From an uncultured Oscillospiraceae bacterium (GTDB lineage: Bacteria > Bacillota > Clostridia > Oscillospirales > Acutalibacteraceae), in assembly GCA_948471095.1 (NCBI GenBank), contig CAOKRG010000028.1, forward strand, positions 1-33,898: a stretch of 33,898 nt of DNA, read 5' to 3'. The position numbers and the translations under genes are program-made. Every line of letters begins with the position of its first letter. Position 1 is the stretch's first letter. This document shows, piece by piece, positions 7,954-16,520 of this stretch. The notes below the pieces were generated by a model that was given only the letters and a program-made list of their open reading frames with translations, was not told the origin of the DNA and did not search any database.

Positions 7954-10254
7954 TCAAATCGCCTCCAACGCCAGCGCTCCGTCCAGAACCGTCAGGGCCA
8001 CGCCGGACACGGCCCCCTCGCCCCGCTCCACCAGCAGGCTGGCGATGCGGTCCTCCACCTCCCGGCGGATGTTGTTGCGCAGGTCCCGGGCCCCGGATTT
8101 GCCCCCCAGGGACTTCTCCGCCAGCAGGGCGCAGGCCTCGTTGGTGTAGCGGAAGCCAATGCCCTTTTCTTGCAAAGAGCCCACATATTCGTCCAGCATC
8201 AGCTGGGCAATGGCCTGGTAGTCCGCCCCGTCCAGAGGACGGAACACCACCACCTCATCGATGCGGCTTAAAAACTCCGGCCGCAGGAACTCGGTCAGGG
8301 CCTTCATCACCTTTTCCCGGCTCAGGTCCCCGGCGGACTTGGCAAAGCCCAGGGCCCCCTCCCTCCGGTCGCTGCCCGCATTGGAGGTCATGACGATCAC
8401 CGTGTTCTCAAAGCTCACGGACCGGCCGTGGGCGTCGGTGATGCGGCCCTCGTCCAAAATTTGCAGCAGAATGTTCATCACGTCCGGGTGGGCCTTCTCA
8501 ATCTCGTCAAAGAGCAGCACCGAGTAGGGCCGGCGGCGGACCTTCTCGGTCAGCTGGCCCGCCTCGTCGTAGCCGATGTAGCCGGGAGGGGAGCCGATGA
8601 TCTTGGAGACGGAGTGCTTCTCCATAAACTCCGACATGTCCAGCCGGATGAGGGTCTCCGGGGTGTCGAAGAGCTCCTGGGAGAGCACCCGCACCAGCTC
8701 GGTTTTGCCCGTGCCCGTGGGACCCACAAAGATGAAGGAGGCCGGCCTGCGCCGGGGGCTTACCTGCACCCGGCTGCGGCGCACAGCGGCGGAAACCGCC
8801 TTGACCGCCTCGTCCTGGCCGATGATCTTTTGCGACAGAACCGTTTCCAGCCCAGCCAGCTTTTGCAGGTCTCCCGACTCGATTTTAGCCGCCGGAATGC
8901 CCGTCCACAGCTCGATCACATAGGCCAGGTCCCCCTCCTCCACCGGGGCGAAGACCCCCTGGCCCCGCAGGCGGTCCAGGCCCTCCTCCAAGGTGGCGAT
9001 GCGGTAGTGGGTCTTGGCCAGCTCCTCATAGTCCACCGAGATCAGCCCCGGGCTGGAAAGGTCCTGCTCCCGCACCCGCTCCCGGTTCAGGTCCATCTCC
9101 ATCTCGTCGTATTCCTCCAGGCGTTTGTTCCGCAGGGCGGCGCAGGCGCAGGCCTCGTCCAAAAGGTCGATGGCCTTGTCCGGCAGGCAGCGGTCGTTGA
9201 TGTACCGCTCGGCCAGCACCACCATGCGCCGGGCGGTCTCCGGCGAAACCGTGACCCGGTGGTACTCCTCGTAATAGCCCTTGATGCCCAGAATCACCTC
9301 CACCGCGTCTTCAATGGAGGGCTCGTTCACGGTAACGGGCTGAAAGCGGCGCTCCAGGGCCGCGTCCTTTTCGATATATTTCCGGTACTCGTTAAAGGTA
9401 GTGGCGCCGATGACCTGGATCTCCCCCCGGGACAGGGCGGGCTTTAGAATGTTGGCCGCGCTCATGCTGCCCTCCGCGTCCCCGGAGCCCACCAGGTTGT
9501 GGACCTCGTCGATGAAGAGGATCACGTCTCCGTCCGCCTTCACCTCGTCGATGAGCCCCTTGATGCGGCTCTCGAACTGGCCCCGGAACTGGGTGCCGGC
9601 CACCAGGGCGGTCAGGTCCAGAAGCTGGATCTCCTTTTCCCGCAGCTTGGCGGGCACATCCCCCCGGACGATGCGCTGGGCCAGCCCTTCGGCCACGGCG
9701 GTTTTGCCCACGCCGGGCTCGCCGATGAGGCAGGGGTTGTTCTTGGTCCGGCGGGAGAGGATCTGGATGGCCCGCTGAATCTCCTTCTCCCGGCCGATGA
9801 TGTTGTCCAGCTCGCCCCGCCGGGCCCGGCCGGTCAGGTCGGTGCAGAAATTTTGTATGTGCTTGCGCTTCTTTTTGTGGGGGTTCTCCCGGCGCTCCCG
9901 CACGTTCTGGCTCTGGTATCCGCCGTTTTGGCTTCCGCCCAGCATCATGCCGTTGGGCAGGGTGGCCGCGCCGCCGGGGGAGAACAGCCCGGCCGCCTCC
10001 TCTTCCTGGGCCTCCTGGGCGTCCATCTGCATCATCTGGGTCATCTGCTCGGTGGCCTCCTGAAACTCCTCCTCGGTCATGCCGGTCTGGCGCTTCAGGG
10101 TGTCAAGCATGTTGTCCATCAGGTCGTTGACCGGCTTGATGCCCAGCTCCTTGGCGCAGACAAAGCAGTATCCTTTCATATCCTTGCTGTCGGCCGTCTG
10201 GGAAACGAACACGGTGGCGGGCCGCTTGTGGCATCTGGTACACAGCATCATCAT
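7954..10254 (-). CDS. clpE: ClpE-like ATP-dependent Clp protease ATPase subunit
   Basis: A 766-aa AAA+ unfoldase that feeds substrates to the ClpP peptidase. The N terminus carries a zinc finger (C5, C8, C30, C33) instead of the paired Clp_N repeats, which is the mark of ClpE. A methionine-, glutamine- and glutamate-rich linker follows. The first AAA+ domain has Walker A GEPGVGKT (178-185) and Walker B LFIDEVH. The second has GPTGTGKT (511-518) and LLFDEIE (about 581-586). LGF at about 635-637 fits the ClpP-binding tripeptide. The start is the first of three consecutive ATGs (10252-10254), 6 bases from AGGAGG. No CtsR-type heptad repeats were found upstream. A clpC-like alternative is less likely because of the zinc finger. 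Confidence 0.93.
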   Translation of the reverse strand: MMMLCTRCHKRPATVFVSQTADSKDMKGYCFVCAKELGIKPVNDLMDNMLDTLKRQTGMTEEEFQEATEQMTQMMQMDAQEAQEEEAAGLFSPGGAATLPNGMMLGGSQNGGYQSQNVRERRENPHKKKRKHIQNFCTDLTGRARRGELDNIIGREKEIQRAIQILSRRTKNNPCLIGEPGVGKTAVAEGLAQRIVRGDVPAKLREKEIQLLDLTALVAGTQFRGQFESRIKGLIDEVKADGDVILFIDEVHNLVGSGDAEGSMSAANILKPALSRGEIQVIGATTFNEYRKYIEKDAALERRFQPVTVNEPSIEDAVEVILGIKGYYEEYHRVTVSPETARRMVVLAERYINDRCLPDKAIDLLDEACACAALRNKRLEEYDEMEMDLNRERVREQDLSSPGLISVDYEELAKTHYRIATLEEGLDRLRGQGVFAPVEEGDLAYVIELWTGIPAAKIESGDLQKLAGLETVLSQKIIGQDEAVKAVSAAVRRSRVQVSPRRRPASFIFVGPTGTGKTELVRVLSQELFDTPETLIRLDMSEFMEKHSVSKIIGSPPGYIGYDEAGQLTEKVRRRPYSVLLFDEIEKAHPDVMNILLQILDEGRITDAHGRSVSFENTVIVMTSNAGSDRREGALGFAKSAGDLSREKVMKALTEFLRPEFLSRIDEVVVFRPLDGADYQAIAQLMLDEYVGSLQEKGIGFRYTNEACALLAEKSLGGKSGARDLRNNIRREVEDRIASLLVERGEGAVSGVALTVLDGALALEAI

Positions 10255-10311
10255 CGGTATCCTCCTCGTCTGGGCCCGCAAACAGAACCGGGGGCCCGGC
10301 TATCTTGAGAA

Positions 10312-10339
10312 GGGGAACACGGGCAATACCGCGTTCCCC
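10312..10339 (-). promoter_or_regulatory. Hairpin in the clpE-like leader
   Basis: On the minus strand GGGGAACGCGG pairs with CCGTGTTCCCC (one GU pair, 6-base loop) between the promoter and the ribosome site. It has no T run, so it is more likely a leader or mRNA-stability structure than a terminator. Confidence 0.5.
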
Positions 10340-10369
10340 TGGAACCTGTCCTTTTGGCATTCCGCCAAT

Positions 10370-10398
10370 ATTATACCACGAAAGCGCTGTCATTTCAT
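10370..10398 (-). promoter_or_regulatory. Extended -10 promoter of the clpE-like gene
   Basis: On the minus strand a TGGTATAAT extended -10 (TATAAT at 10370-10375) with ATGAAA at 10393-10398, spacer 17. It gives a leader of about 110 bases. The promoter separates the clpE-GNAT pair from the upstream S51 gene. Confidence 0.75.
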
Positions 10399-10441
10399 TA
10401 ACAGCCTTTTAACATTTCGCTTCCGCCGGCGGCTTTTCCGG

Positions 10442-11101
10442 CTAAAACCGCGGGCTTTGAGGAGAAAAAGGGCCGATTTCGCCCCGGTCGATCCAATGAA
10501 CGCTCCCCACCGGCGTGATTTCCTCCCCGGCCGCAAAAATGGCGCTGTTGTCCTCCATGGCGCAGATGGGCAGCTCCATGGAGATTTCCAGCAGGGTAGA
10601 GAGTACCTGGCCGTCCGCCGGGGAGAAGTGGGGCTTCACCGTAATGTCCGCCAGGCCCAGGCCGGCATAGGGAACCGGCGACTCCTTTGTGTCCAGGGAG
10701 CGCCGCGCCATGTTGATGGCCCCGGCGCTCACGCCCAGCACCGCCCCGCCGCACTCCCGGATGGCGGCGTCCAGCCCCATATCCCGTATCAGCTGGATCT
10801 GCTGCCCCGGGTGCCCGCCCATCAGGAAAACGCAGGAGGCCTCCCGAAGCTCGTCCACCGCCTTGGAGGGCTCCCAGCGGCAGTCGATTACGCTGTGCCG
10901 CCCAAAGGCCATGCCCTGCTCCGTAAACATCCGGTACATGCCCGCAAGGTCGCCGTCATTCCTCTCATAGTCCCGAGGCCAGACGCTGATGAAGACGATG
11001 CTCCCGCGCTGGGAAAGAGCCCCCCTGAGCCGCTCCGCCACAGCGGGCGGGAACCGGCGGTCGGGAAAGCCGCTGAAAAAGCCCAGCATCCGCTGCCTCA
11101 C
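10442..11101 (-). CDS. Peptidase S51 (dipeptidase E / cyanophycinase-like)
   Basis: A 219-aa protein with the class I glutamine-amidotransferase-like fold of family S51. The nucleophile is S125 in GVSAGAIN, and the family motif FLMGGHPGQQ lies at 92-101. Family members cleave Asp-X dipeptides (PepE) or cyanophycin, and this one cannot be placed precisely. It begins with GTG (11099-11101) one base after the TAG of the pgsA-like gene, with GGAAGG just upstream. An alternative ATG lies four codons in. The tight spacing implies translational coupling with the pgsA-like gene. Confidence 0.85.
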   Translation of the reverse strand: MRQRMLGFFSGFPDRRFPPAVAERLRGALSQRGSIVFISVWPRDYERNDGDLAGMYRMFTEQGMAFGRHSVIDCRWEPSKAVDELREASCVFLMGGHPGQQIQLIRDMGLDAAIRECGGAVLGVSAGAINMARRSLDTKESPVPYAGLGLADITVKPHFSPADGQVLSTLLEISMELPICAMEDNSAIFAAGEEITPVGSVHWIDRGEIGPFSPQSPRF

Positions 11102-11102
11102 G

Positions 11103-11696
11103 CTACCTTCCCCCCTTCTCCCCCGGCTCCCTTAAGATAGCCAGAAAGATCTGAAAATACCGCACCGCCGCGTAGGCCATCATCAGGCCGGTCGCCCCCA
11201 GCAGGCCATAGGCCCACAGGTTGATGGTGCGGGGCTGCGCCAGCCCGATTCCGTCCATAGTCACAATCGCCGCCACAGACACGTAGAACATCACCGTGGC
11301 TACCTTGCCGTACCATTGGGCCGCGCAGGGGCGCTTGTGCTTTTTCAGCAGCACCAGGGCGCAGCACAGCATCAGCAGCTCCTTTAGGATGAACAGCAGC
11401 AGCAGCGGCCGGATGGCCGGGAACTTGACAGCCAAACACAGGGCCACCACCCCCTGGGTCAGCTTGTCGGCAAAGGGGTCCAGCATCTTGCCCAGGTCCG
11501 TGATCTGGTCAAAGCGCCGGGCGATGTAGCCGTCCAGCATGTCGGTCAGGCCGGAGGCCAGCAGCGCCGCCGCCGCCCAAGCCAACTGGTCCCGCAGGTA
11601 CAGCACGGCGAACGCCGGCACAATGAGAATGCGCGCCGCCGACATGGCGTTGGGCACGGTCAATATCCGGTTGGTGGAGTGCGTCTGCTGGGCCAT
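11103..11696 (-). CDS. pgsA: CDP-alcohol phosphatidyltransferase, PgsA-like
   Basis: A 197-aa integral membrane enzyme. The CDP-alcohol phosphatidyltransferase signature D-x2-D-G-x2-A-R-x8-G-x3-D-x3-D is complete in DMLDGYIARRF and the following GKMLDPFAD. The likely reaction is CDP-diacylglycerol plus glycerol-3-phosphate giving phosphatidylglycerophosphate, the committed step to phosphatidylglycerol. The substrate alcohol is inferred from NAMSAARI near the N terminus and from size. Four to six membrane segments are visible. The start chosen is the ATG at 11694-11696, with AAGGAAGG upstream; an earlier in-frame ATG at 11732 has no site. It lies 115 bases after cvpA in the same block. Confidence 0.88.
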   Translation of the reverse strand: MAQQTHSTNRILTVPNAMSAARILIVPAFAVLYLRDQLAWAAAALLASGLTDMLDGYIARRFDQITDLGKMLDPFADKLTQGVVALCLAVKFPAIRPLLLLFILKELLMLCCALVLLKKHKRPCAAQWYGKVATVMFYVSVAAIVTMDGIGLAQPRTINLWAYGLLGATGLMMAYAAVRYFQIFLAILREPGEKGGR

Positions 11697-11811
11697 TTGC
11701 GTCCCCTTCCTTTTTTGAATCTCCATATCCATTTGTTTTTACCCGGTCTCTATGTTTTTATTCCTAGGCGCGGCGCCCCAGGGGCGCGCTTCCCTCTTTC
11801 TCTGTCCCCCC

Positions 11812-12519
11812 TTATCCGAACAAACCGCCCAAGGGGTTCATGGAGACGAACTTCCCGGCGATCAGGGAGCCGCTCAGGGCGCTTTCCACCTGATACTGGG
11901 CGTTCTGGTCCAGCATGGGCTGGAACACCAGCACGGCCGCGATAAGGACCCAGACCACGAAGATGGCCAGCAAAAACCCGAACACGCCGCCCAAAAGGCC
12001 GTCCACCTGGCCCAAAACCGGCAGATGGAGCAGATTGCCCACCACGGAGGCCAGCAGCCGCACCACAGTCATCAGCAGAGAGAACAGCACGATGACGGCC
12101 AGCACCTTCAAAAAGCTGACGAACACCGGGGAGATGTAGTCCACGATCATCCCCGCGGCCTGGGCCGACTGGGCCTTCACCCCGCCGCTGATGGTCTCGG
12201 CGGTAACTCCGGCCTGCTCCAGGGCCCGGACCAAAAAGTCCGGCAGCGAGGCGATGATCTGCTGGGCCGCTCCGGAGGCGTTGTCCGCGCCCAGGGCCAT
12301 AATGGAGGTGTGGATTTTTTCCAGCATGGCCTCCCGGAACAGGGCGTCGAACACCCACTGGGCCAAAGCCCCGCCCAGCACCGAGGCCAGAACCGCCGCG
12401 ATGATGGACCCCAAAAAGTGGACCACGGAGCGGATGAAGCCCCTGTGTACGCCCACCAGCACGAAGATGAGGCAGACAACGGCAATGGCGCCGTCCAAAG
12501 CATAACCCAAAATGACCAC
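11812..12519 (-). CDS. CvpA family membrane protein
   Basis: A 235-aa protein of the CvpA family (colicin V production protein), with an N-terminal membrane segment, the RGFIRS turn after the first helix, and three further membrane segments near 130-160 and 185-205. The molecular role is not established; in other bacteria it affects envelope stress and bile resistance. The start is GTG (12517-12519) with a weak AAGG site 4 bases upstream. It has its own promoter at 12604-12632. Confidence 0.82.
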   Translation of the reverse strand: MVILGYALDGAIAVVCLIFVLVGVHRGFIRSVVHFLGSIIAAVLASVLGGALAQWVFDALFREAMLEKIHTSIMALGADNASGAAQQIIASLPDFLVRALEQAGVTAETISGGVKAQSAQAAGMIVDYISPVFVSFLKVLAVIVLFSLLMTVVRLLASVVGNLLHLPVLGQVDGLLGGVFGFLLAIFVVWVLIAAVLVFQPMLDQNAQYQVESALSGSLIAGKFVSMNPLGGLFG

Positions 12520-12603
12520 CGACCTTGTATGAATTTACCGCAGCGCCGGAAGCGCCGTGCGGGCTCCCGGGCCAAAGGCGGGCCTTTTCCCGCGCCGGGG
12601 AAT

Positions 12604-12632
12604 ATTGTACCACACTTTCCAGCGTTTCACAA
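12604..12632 (-). promoter_or_regulatory. Promoter of the cvpA-pgsA-S51 unit
   Basis: On the minus strand TTGTGA (12627-12632), 17 bases, then TACAAT (12604-12609) preceded by TGG, an extended -10. It gives a leader of about 80 bases. Confidence 0.65.
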
Positions 12633-12693
12633 GGCCCAACCCCTTACAGTTCTCTTTCATTCCCATTACAATCCCACGGGCCCCGGGGGCCGT

Positions 12694-14007
12694 CTAGTTC
12701 AGCTCAATCACGCGCACCTCGCTGACGCCCAGCACATAGGCGCGGCTTTCGCTGGAGAGGGCCAGGCTTTTGGCGTCGGTCCCCGCATCGGCGCGGGCCA
12801 GCTCCTGGCCTGTGCCGTAGTCGCAGAAGACCGCCTCGCCCCCGGCCAGCATGGCCGCCGTGCCCCCAAACACGGAGATGGACTCCACCCGGCGGTCCAT
12901 CTCCACCCGCAGGGGGTTGCCCTCGCCGTAAGGCTCGCCGCCGTTTAGGACCATCAGCGTGCTGGACCCGGCATGGTCGTAGGCGGAGATGGACAGAAAC
13001 GCCCGGTTCGCCGCCAGCTGAAAGGCCGTAAGCTGCCGCCCCTGGTAGTCGTATTCTGTAAATTCCCCGTCCGAGGCCCGGCCGGAGACCAGGGCCGCGT
13101 CCCCCACCGCGTAGACGACCCCGTTCTCGCTCCAGCCAGCCGCCAGCAGCAGGTTGCCCCGGGTCTCATACTGGGCCGTGGGCTCCGGCTGGGAAAAGTC
13201 GAAGAGGGTCAGCCGGGAGACCATCTCCCCCTTGTCGCTGCGCACCGTGCACACCGCCCCCCGGGAGGCGTCGTGGTTCAGGGCGATGGCCGTGACGTAG
13301 TCGTTGGAAAAGGCGTACTCGTACTGAAGGCTGGCGTCCTCCAGGAAGACCTGCAGACGGGAGGCCCCATATTCCCCGGCCAGGCCCAGGGCAAAACGGC
13401 CGTTGGCGGCTATGGCGCCAGTGATGATGTCCTGCTCCGCCACGCCGGAGGCCGCGGCCTCGGCGCCGGAGAGCACCGTATAGCCGGTGCTGCCGCTGTT
13501 ATAGATCAAAAACTGCCCGGAGGCGGCCTTGAGGACCGGCTGGTTCAGGTCGTGGCGCAGGGAGAGCGCCTCCTTGCCCTGGTCCCCCACCATGGTCAGC
13601 GCCGTGTCGCTGAGCATGACCGCCGCGCCGTTGTAGGCCAGAAAGTTGGAGCCATACACCGTGGAGCCGGTGATGTCCACGGGAAAGCCGTCCCCTCCCT
13701 CCTCGCCCAGAACCTGGAGCCTGGCCCATTCCCGCAGGTTGGTCCAGGTGAGGAAGTCCCGGTTGATCCACAGCCCCAGGCCGACGGCCACCGCCACCAG
13801 CGCCAGGGAGGCCGCGTACACGGCCTTGGGAACGGCCCGGCGCTCCCGCTTTGCGGCTTCCCCGGCCGCGGGCGGCGGAAGCCCGTCCTCCTCCAGCGGG
13901 TCTTCATATTCATACCGGGCCTGGGACTCCTGCCAGCCCGCATGCTTTTCCTGGTAGTCTTTGAGCTGGATGACCCTGGTCTCCTGGTCCTTGCCGTGCT
14001 TGGGCAT
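12694..14007 (-). CDS. Membrane-anchored beta-propeller protein, DUF5711-like
   Basis: A 437-aa protein. Residues 1-58 are hydrophilic and cytoplasmic. One membrane segment lies at about 59-81 (AVYAASLALVAVAVGLGLWI). The remaining 350 residues form repeated short beta strands of the YVTAIALNHD and RAFLSISAYD type, as in an extracytoplasmic beta-propeller. This matches DUF5711 in arrangement; the function is unknown. The start ATG at 14007 has AAGGAGG upstream and a promoter at 14057-14086. It lies upstream of cvpA on the same strand, with a 174-base gap that holds a promoter. Confidence 0.8.
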   Translation of the reverse strand: MPKHGKDQETRVIQLKDYQEKHAGWQESQARYEYEDPLEEDGLPPPAAGEAAKRERRAVPKAVYAASLALVAVAVGLGLWINRDFLTWTNLREWARLQVLGEEGGDGFPVDITGSTVYGSNFLAYNGAAVMLSDTALTMVGDQGKEALSLRHDLNQPVLKAASGQFLIYNSGSTGYTVLSGAEAAASGVAEQDIITGAIAANGRFALGLAGEYGASRLQVFLEDASLQYEYAFSNDYVTAIALNHDASRGAVCTVRSDKGEMVSRLTLFDFSQPEPTAQYETRGNLLLAAGWSENGVVYAVGDAALVSGRASDGEFTEYDYQGRQLTAFQLAANRAFLSISAYDHAGSSTLMVLNGGEPYGEGNPLRVEMDRRVESISVFGGTAAMLAGGEAVFCDYGTGQELARADAGTDAKSLALSSESRAYVLGVSEVRVIELN

Positions 14008-14056
14008 AGGAAGCGCCTCCTTCCAGGATATTTCTCCAAAAGCGTACGGTTTCCTT

Positions 14057-14086
14057 ATTATACATCCAATGGGCGGGAATCCGCAA
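14057..14086 (-). promoter_or_regulatory. Promoter of the DUF5711-like gene
   Basis: On the minus strand TTGCGG at 14081-14086 and TATAAT at 14057-14062, spacer 18, about 45 bases upstream of the start codon. Confidence 0.6.
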
Positions 14087-14107
14087 GTGTTTTCTCCGGG
14101 GGAGCGG

Positions 14108-14190
14108 CGTGGCGGCCAAAGGGCGTTGTCGAAGCGTCAGAAAGCCGCCTGTGGCCAAGTCCATCGGAGACGGACTTGCGGGCCGCCCCT
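14108..14190 (-). repeat. Possible decayed copy of the hairpin repeat family
   Basis: GGCCAAAGGGCGTTGTCGAAG resembles the reverse of the family right end (AAACTTC...GCGCCCTTTGG). A nearby AAGTCC...GGACTT hairpin (about 14156-14176) and GCCGCC follow in the expected order. The match is loose. Confidence 0.35.
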
Positions 14191-14239
14191 ATCGCCCAAA
14201 AACTCTTCTCCCGGGCGCCCCTCCCCGCGCGGAAAGGTA

Positions 14240-14268
14240 TTGACAAAAAATGAGAATCCGTATATAAT
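14240..14268 (+). promoter_or_regulatory. Consensus sigma-A promoter upstream of the TetR gene
   Basis: TTGACA (14240-14245), 17 bases, TATAAT (14263-14268): both boxes and the spacing are perfect. The first plausible start codon of the TetR gene is about 265 bases downstream. The 14276-14532 leader is G/C-rich and holds no convincing gene. Confidence 0.9.
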
Positions 14269-14532
14269 TTATACTAAACAGAAGGTGGGGTTTCTTTCGA
14301 TAAAGGACGGAGTGGCAGAGGGGCGCCCGGAAGAATCGGGGGAGCCGCCGCCCTGTCCGTTCCGAAGAAGAAGGGACCGCTGCGTCCGCCTTCGCTTCCT
14401 GCGCCAGTCCCGCGGAGGGCGGGAATTTGCGGCGGAGAAAGCGGCGGCTTCCCCGTCCGCCTCCCGGAGCCGGACCGCTAAGGTGCGCCCGCCTTTTCAA
14501 ACGGGCCCTATCGGGCGCTTGCTCAGAGGGAT

Positions 14533-15156
14533 GTGATTGCTTTGGACGATACCAAGACCCGAATCCTTTTCGCGGCCATGAAGGCCGTGCGGCAATACGG
14601 CCTGGAGGGCGTGCGCATCCAAAACGTCAGCGAGTTCGCGGAGATCTCCCCCGGCGCCATCTACCGCCATTTTGATGGCAAAAAGCAGCTGCTGGCAGAG
14701 TGCTTCCTCTATGTGGACCGGCAGGCCGCCGCCATTTTTGAGGACCTAGAGCTGGCCCCCCTGGCCATGCTTGCCGACCCCATGGGCGCGGTGAAGGGCC
14801 TGTGGCTGCCCTACTTCCGGTTTTGGACGGCCCACCCGGACGAGACCGTCTTCTACCACCGCTTTCGGGACAGCAGCTTTTTTCCAAACTATGACAAGGG
14901 CCGGGACGTGGCCTATTTCGACCGGTTTATCGGCATGGTCCGCACTTTCAAACAGGCGTTTCCCAGCCTGGACCGCATCAACCAGGACCTGCTGTGGCTT
15001 CACGTGCTTACGTCGACGGTGATGTACGCGAAATACGTGGTGGAGGGGACCCTCCCAAACAATGCGGAAACGGAAGACACCGTGTTCCAGCTGCTGGCCA
15101 CCGGGCTTTCCGGCTATTTGAAGCCGGAGCGGCCTGAAACGGACGGCGCGGAGTAA
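14533..15156 (+). CDS. TetR/AcrR family transcriptional regulator
   Basis: A protein of about 207 aa. The N-terminal helix-turn-helix is clear (residues 9-55: RILFAAMKAV, GLEGVRIQNVSEFAEISPG, AIYRHFDGKKQLL). The C-terminal 140 residues form the ligand-binding and dimer domain, too variable to name a ligand. The start is uncertain: GTG at 14533 has AGAGGG only 2 bases upstream, while TTG at 14542 has it at 11 bases. No partner gene such as an efflux pump lies next to it, so it probably acts on itself or at a distance. It is transcribed from a perfect consensus promoter through an unusually long leader. Confidence 0.9.
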   Translation: MIALDDTKTRILFAAMKAVRQYGLEGVRIQNVSEFAEISPGAIYRHFDGKKQLLAECFLYVDRQAAAIFEDLELAPLAMLADPMGAVKGLWLPYFRFWTAHPDETVFYHRFRDSSFFPNYDKGRDVAYFDRFIGMVRTFKQAFPSLDRINQDLLWLHVLTSTVMYAKYVVEGTLPNNAETEDTVFQLLATGLSGYLKPERPETDGAE

Positions 15157-15484
15157 GGCCCTCGTGTTTTTTACGTCTTTGAAAATAAACATTTACTTAC
15201 TAAACGGAAAGAAAGACCGGTTTGGACTGTATAGTAAACGCGCTTGAAAATCGATACATACCAATTTTCAAGCTAGACGGCCGCGCCGCCTGGTTCGAAA
15301 GAGGTATTAGGCCTCTTTCAAAATAGCCGAGGGCCCAGATAGATTGCGCGGTCAAGGGGCGTTCGTGTCTCGCCTTTTGCGCCCGGAGGCCATCTATTAC
15401 TCAACATAAGTCTATTCTGCCAGAGGTCTACTCTACCTCTTTGTGAACCGCGTTAACTATAAAAAACAAAGGTGGATTACGGAT
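15157..15484. other. Gene-free region between TetR and the GGDEF gene, with two hairpins
   Basis: Two hairpins stand out: CTTGAAAAT/ATTTTCAAG (about 15243-15271) and GAAAGAGG/CCTCTTTC (about 15298-15320). AAACGCGC at 15236 and GCGCCCGGAGGCC near 15380 recall the ends of the intergenic repeat family, so this may be a diverged copy. ATTTACTTACTAAAC near 15191 is an A/T-rich site resembling a motif next to the TetR promoter. No gene was found. Confidence 0.5.
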
Positions 15485-16402
15485 ATGGAAAAAATATTGA
15501 TTGTGGATGACAGCGCCCTGCAGGCGGCAAAATTGAAATCCATTCTGGACGACGAATACGACGTTTCCGTGGCCCAAACCGCAGAGGAGGGCCTGCGCCG
15601 CGCCAGCGACGAGGACTTTTCCCTGATTTTGCTGGACGTGGTGATGCCGGGCATGGACGGCTTCACCCTGCTGAAAAAGCTGCAGGAGAGGATCATCACC
15701 CAAAACGTGCCGGTTATTTTGATCACCAGCCTTTCCGATGTGGAAAACGAGCAGCGCGGCCTGGTCTTGGGGGCGGTGGACTATATTGTGAAGCCCTTCC
15801 ACTCCCTGATTGTAAAGGCGCGGGTCAACACGCACATCAAGCTGTACCACTACCGCAGGCAGGTGGAGGAGCAGTCCATGACCGACCAGCTCACCGGCGT
15901 TGCCAACCGGCGCAAATATGATGGCTACAGCCTGACCAAATGGCAGGAGGCCGCCCGGCTTCAAGTCCCCTTTTCCATCTGCATGTTCGACATCGACCAC
16001 TTTAAGAAATATAACGACACTTTCGGGCACCCTGCCGGGGACAAGGTGATCGCCGCCGTGGCCAAAACCGCGTCCGCCCGCTTGAACCGCAGCACGGACT
16101 TCTTCGCCCGGTACGGAGGCGAAGAGTTCGTGGCCATCTGCATGGGCGACCCCTCGAAAAAAATATTCGAGCACCTGAAAAAAATCCGCCAGGCCGTGGA
16201 GGACCTGCACATTCCCCACTCCCCGGACGTGTCCAAGTGGGTCACGGTAAGCGTGGGGGGCATCACGGTGGTCCCCGCCGCGGAAAGCGCCTATGGTGTC
16301 TATTTGAAGATTGCCGACACCATGCTGTACGACGCCAAGAAGCAGGGCCGGAACCGGGTGGTCTGGGCCGACGAGCAGATGCGGCAGATGTGGGAAAAAT
16401 GA
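15485..16402 (+). CDS. Response regulator with GGDEF domain (diguanylate cyclase, PleD-like)
   Basis: A 305-aa protein. The receiver domain (1-120) has the acidic pair D8/D9, the phospho-acceptor D51 in LILLDVVMPG, T81 and K103 in VKPF. The GGDEF domain (about 130-300) has DIDHFKKYND for metal binding, the active-site GGEEF at 211-215, and an RSTD inhibitory site at 202-205, exactly five residues before it. It should therefore be an active, product-inhibited cyclase making c-di-GMP from two GTP when phosphorylated. No sensor kinase is nearby. The start ATG at 15485 has AAAGGTGG 9 bases upstream; an earlier in-frame start is unsupported. Confidence 0.95.
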   Translation: MEKILIVDDSALQAAKLKSILDDEYDVSVAQTAEEGLRRASDEDFSLILLDVVMPGMDGFTLLKKLQERIITQNVPVILITSLSDVENEQRGLVLGAVDYIVKPFHSLIVKARVNTHIKLYHYRRQVEEQSMTDQLTGVANRRKYDGYSLTKWQEAARLQVPFSICMFDIDHFKKYNDTFGHPAGDKVIAAVAKTASARLNRSTDFFARYGGEEFVAICMGDPSKKIFEHLKKIRQAVEDLHIPHSPDVSKWVTVSVGGITVVPAAESAYGVYLKIADTMLYDAKKQGRNRVVWADEQMRQMWEK

Positions 16403-16476
16403 GCCGCCGCCCCATGCCGCCCGGCTTTAGAAGCTGCATCGGTTTTAAGCGCGTTTACCTTACTATAAACACATTC

Positions 16477-16518
16477 AAAAGGACCCCAAAGCCTTTCTCC
16501 GGCTCTGGAGTCCTTTTT
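16477..16518 (-). terminator. Terminator of the Mn catalase gene
   Basis: Read on the minus strand, AAAAGGACTCCAGAGCC pairs with GGCTTTGGGGTCCTTTT over 17 bp, with two GU pairs. On the plus strand those two become mismatches, so it should stop the catalase transcript better than the convergent GGDEF transcript. Confidence 0.85.
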
Positions 16519-16520
16519 GT

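Noticed and set aside
10255-10441. CtsR operator upstream of the clpE-like gene
   Set aside because: No GGTCAAA heptad direct repeat was found in the promoter region.
13961-14536. Small gene in the leader of the TetR gene
   Set aside because: The frame begins inside the DUF5711 gene, has no start or ribosome site after the promoter, and shows arginine/proline-rich composition typical of non-coding GC-rich DNA.
15285-15345. c-di-GMP riboswitch or tRNA-like element before the GGDEF gene (GGTTCGAAAGAGG)
   Set aside because: Only a short resemblance to the conserved core. The second helix and the GCAAAGCCT-type region are absent, and no cloverleaf forms.
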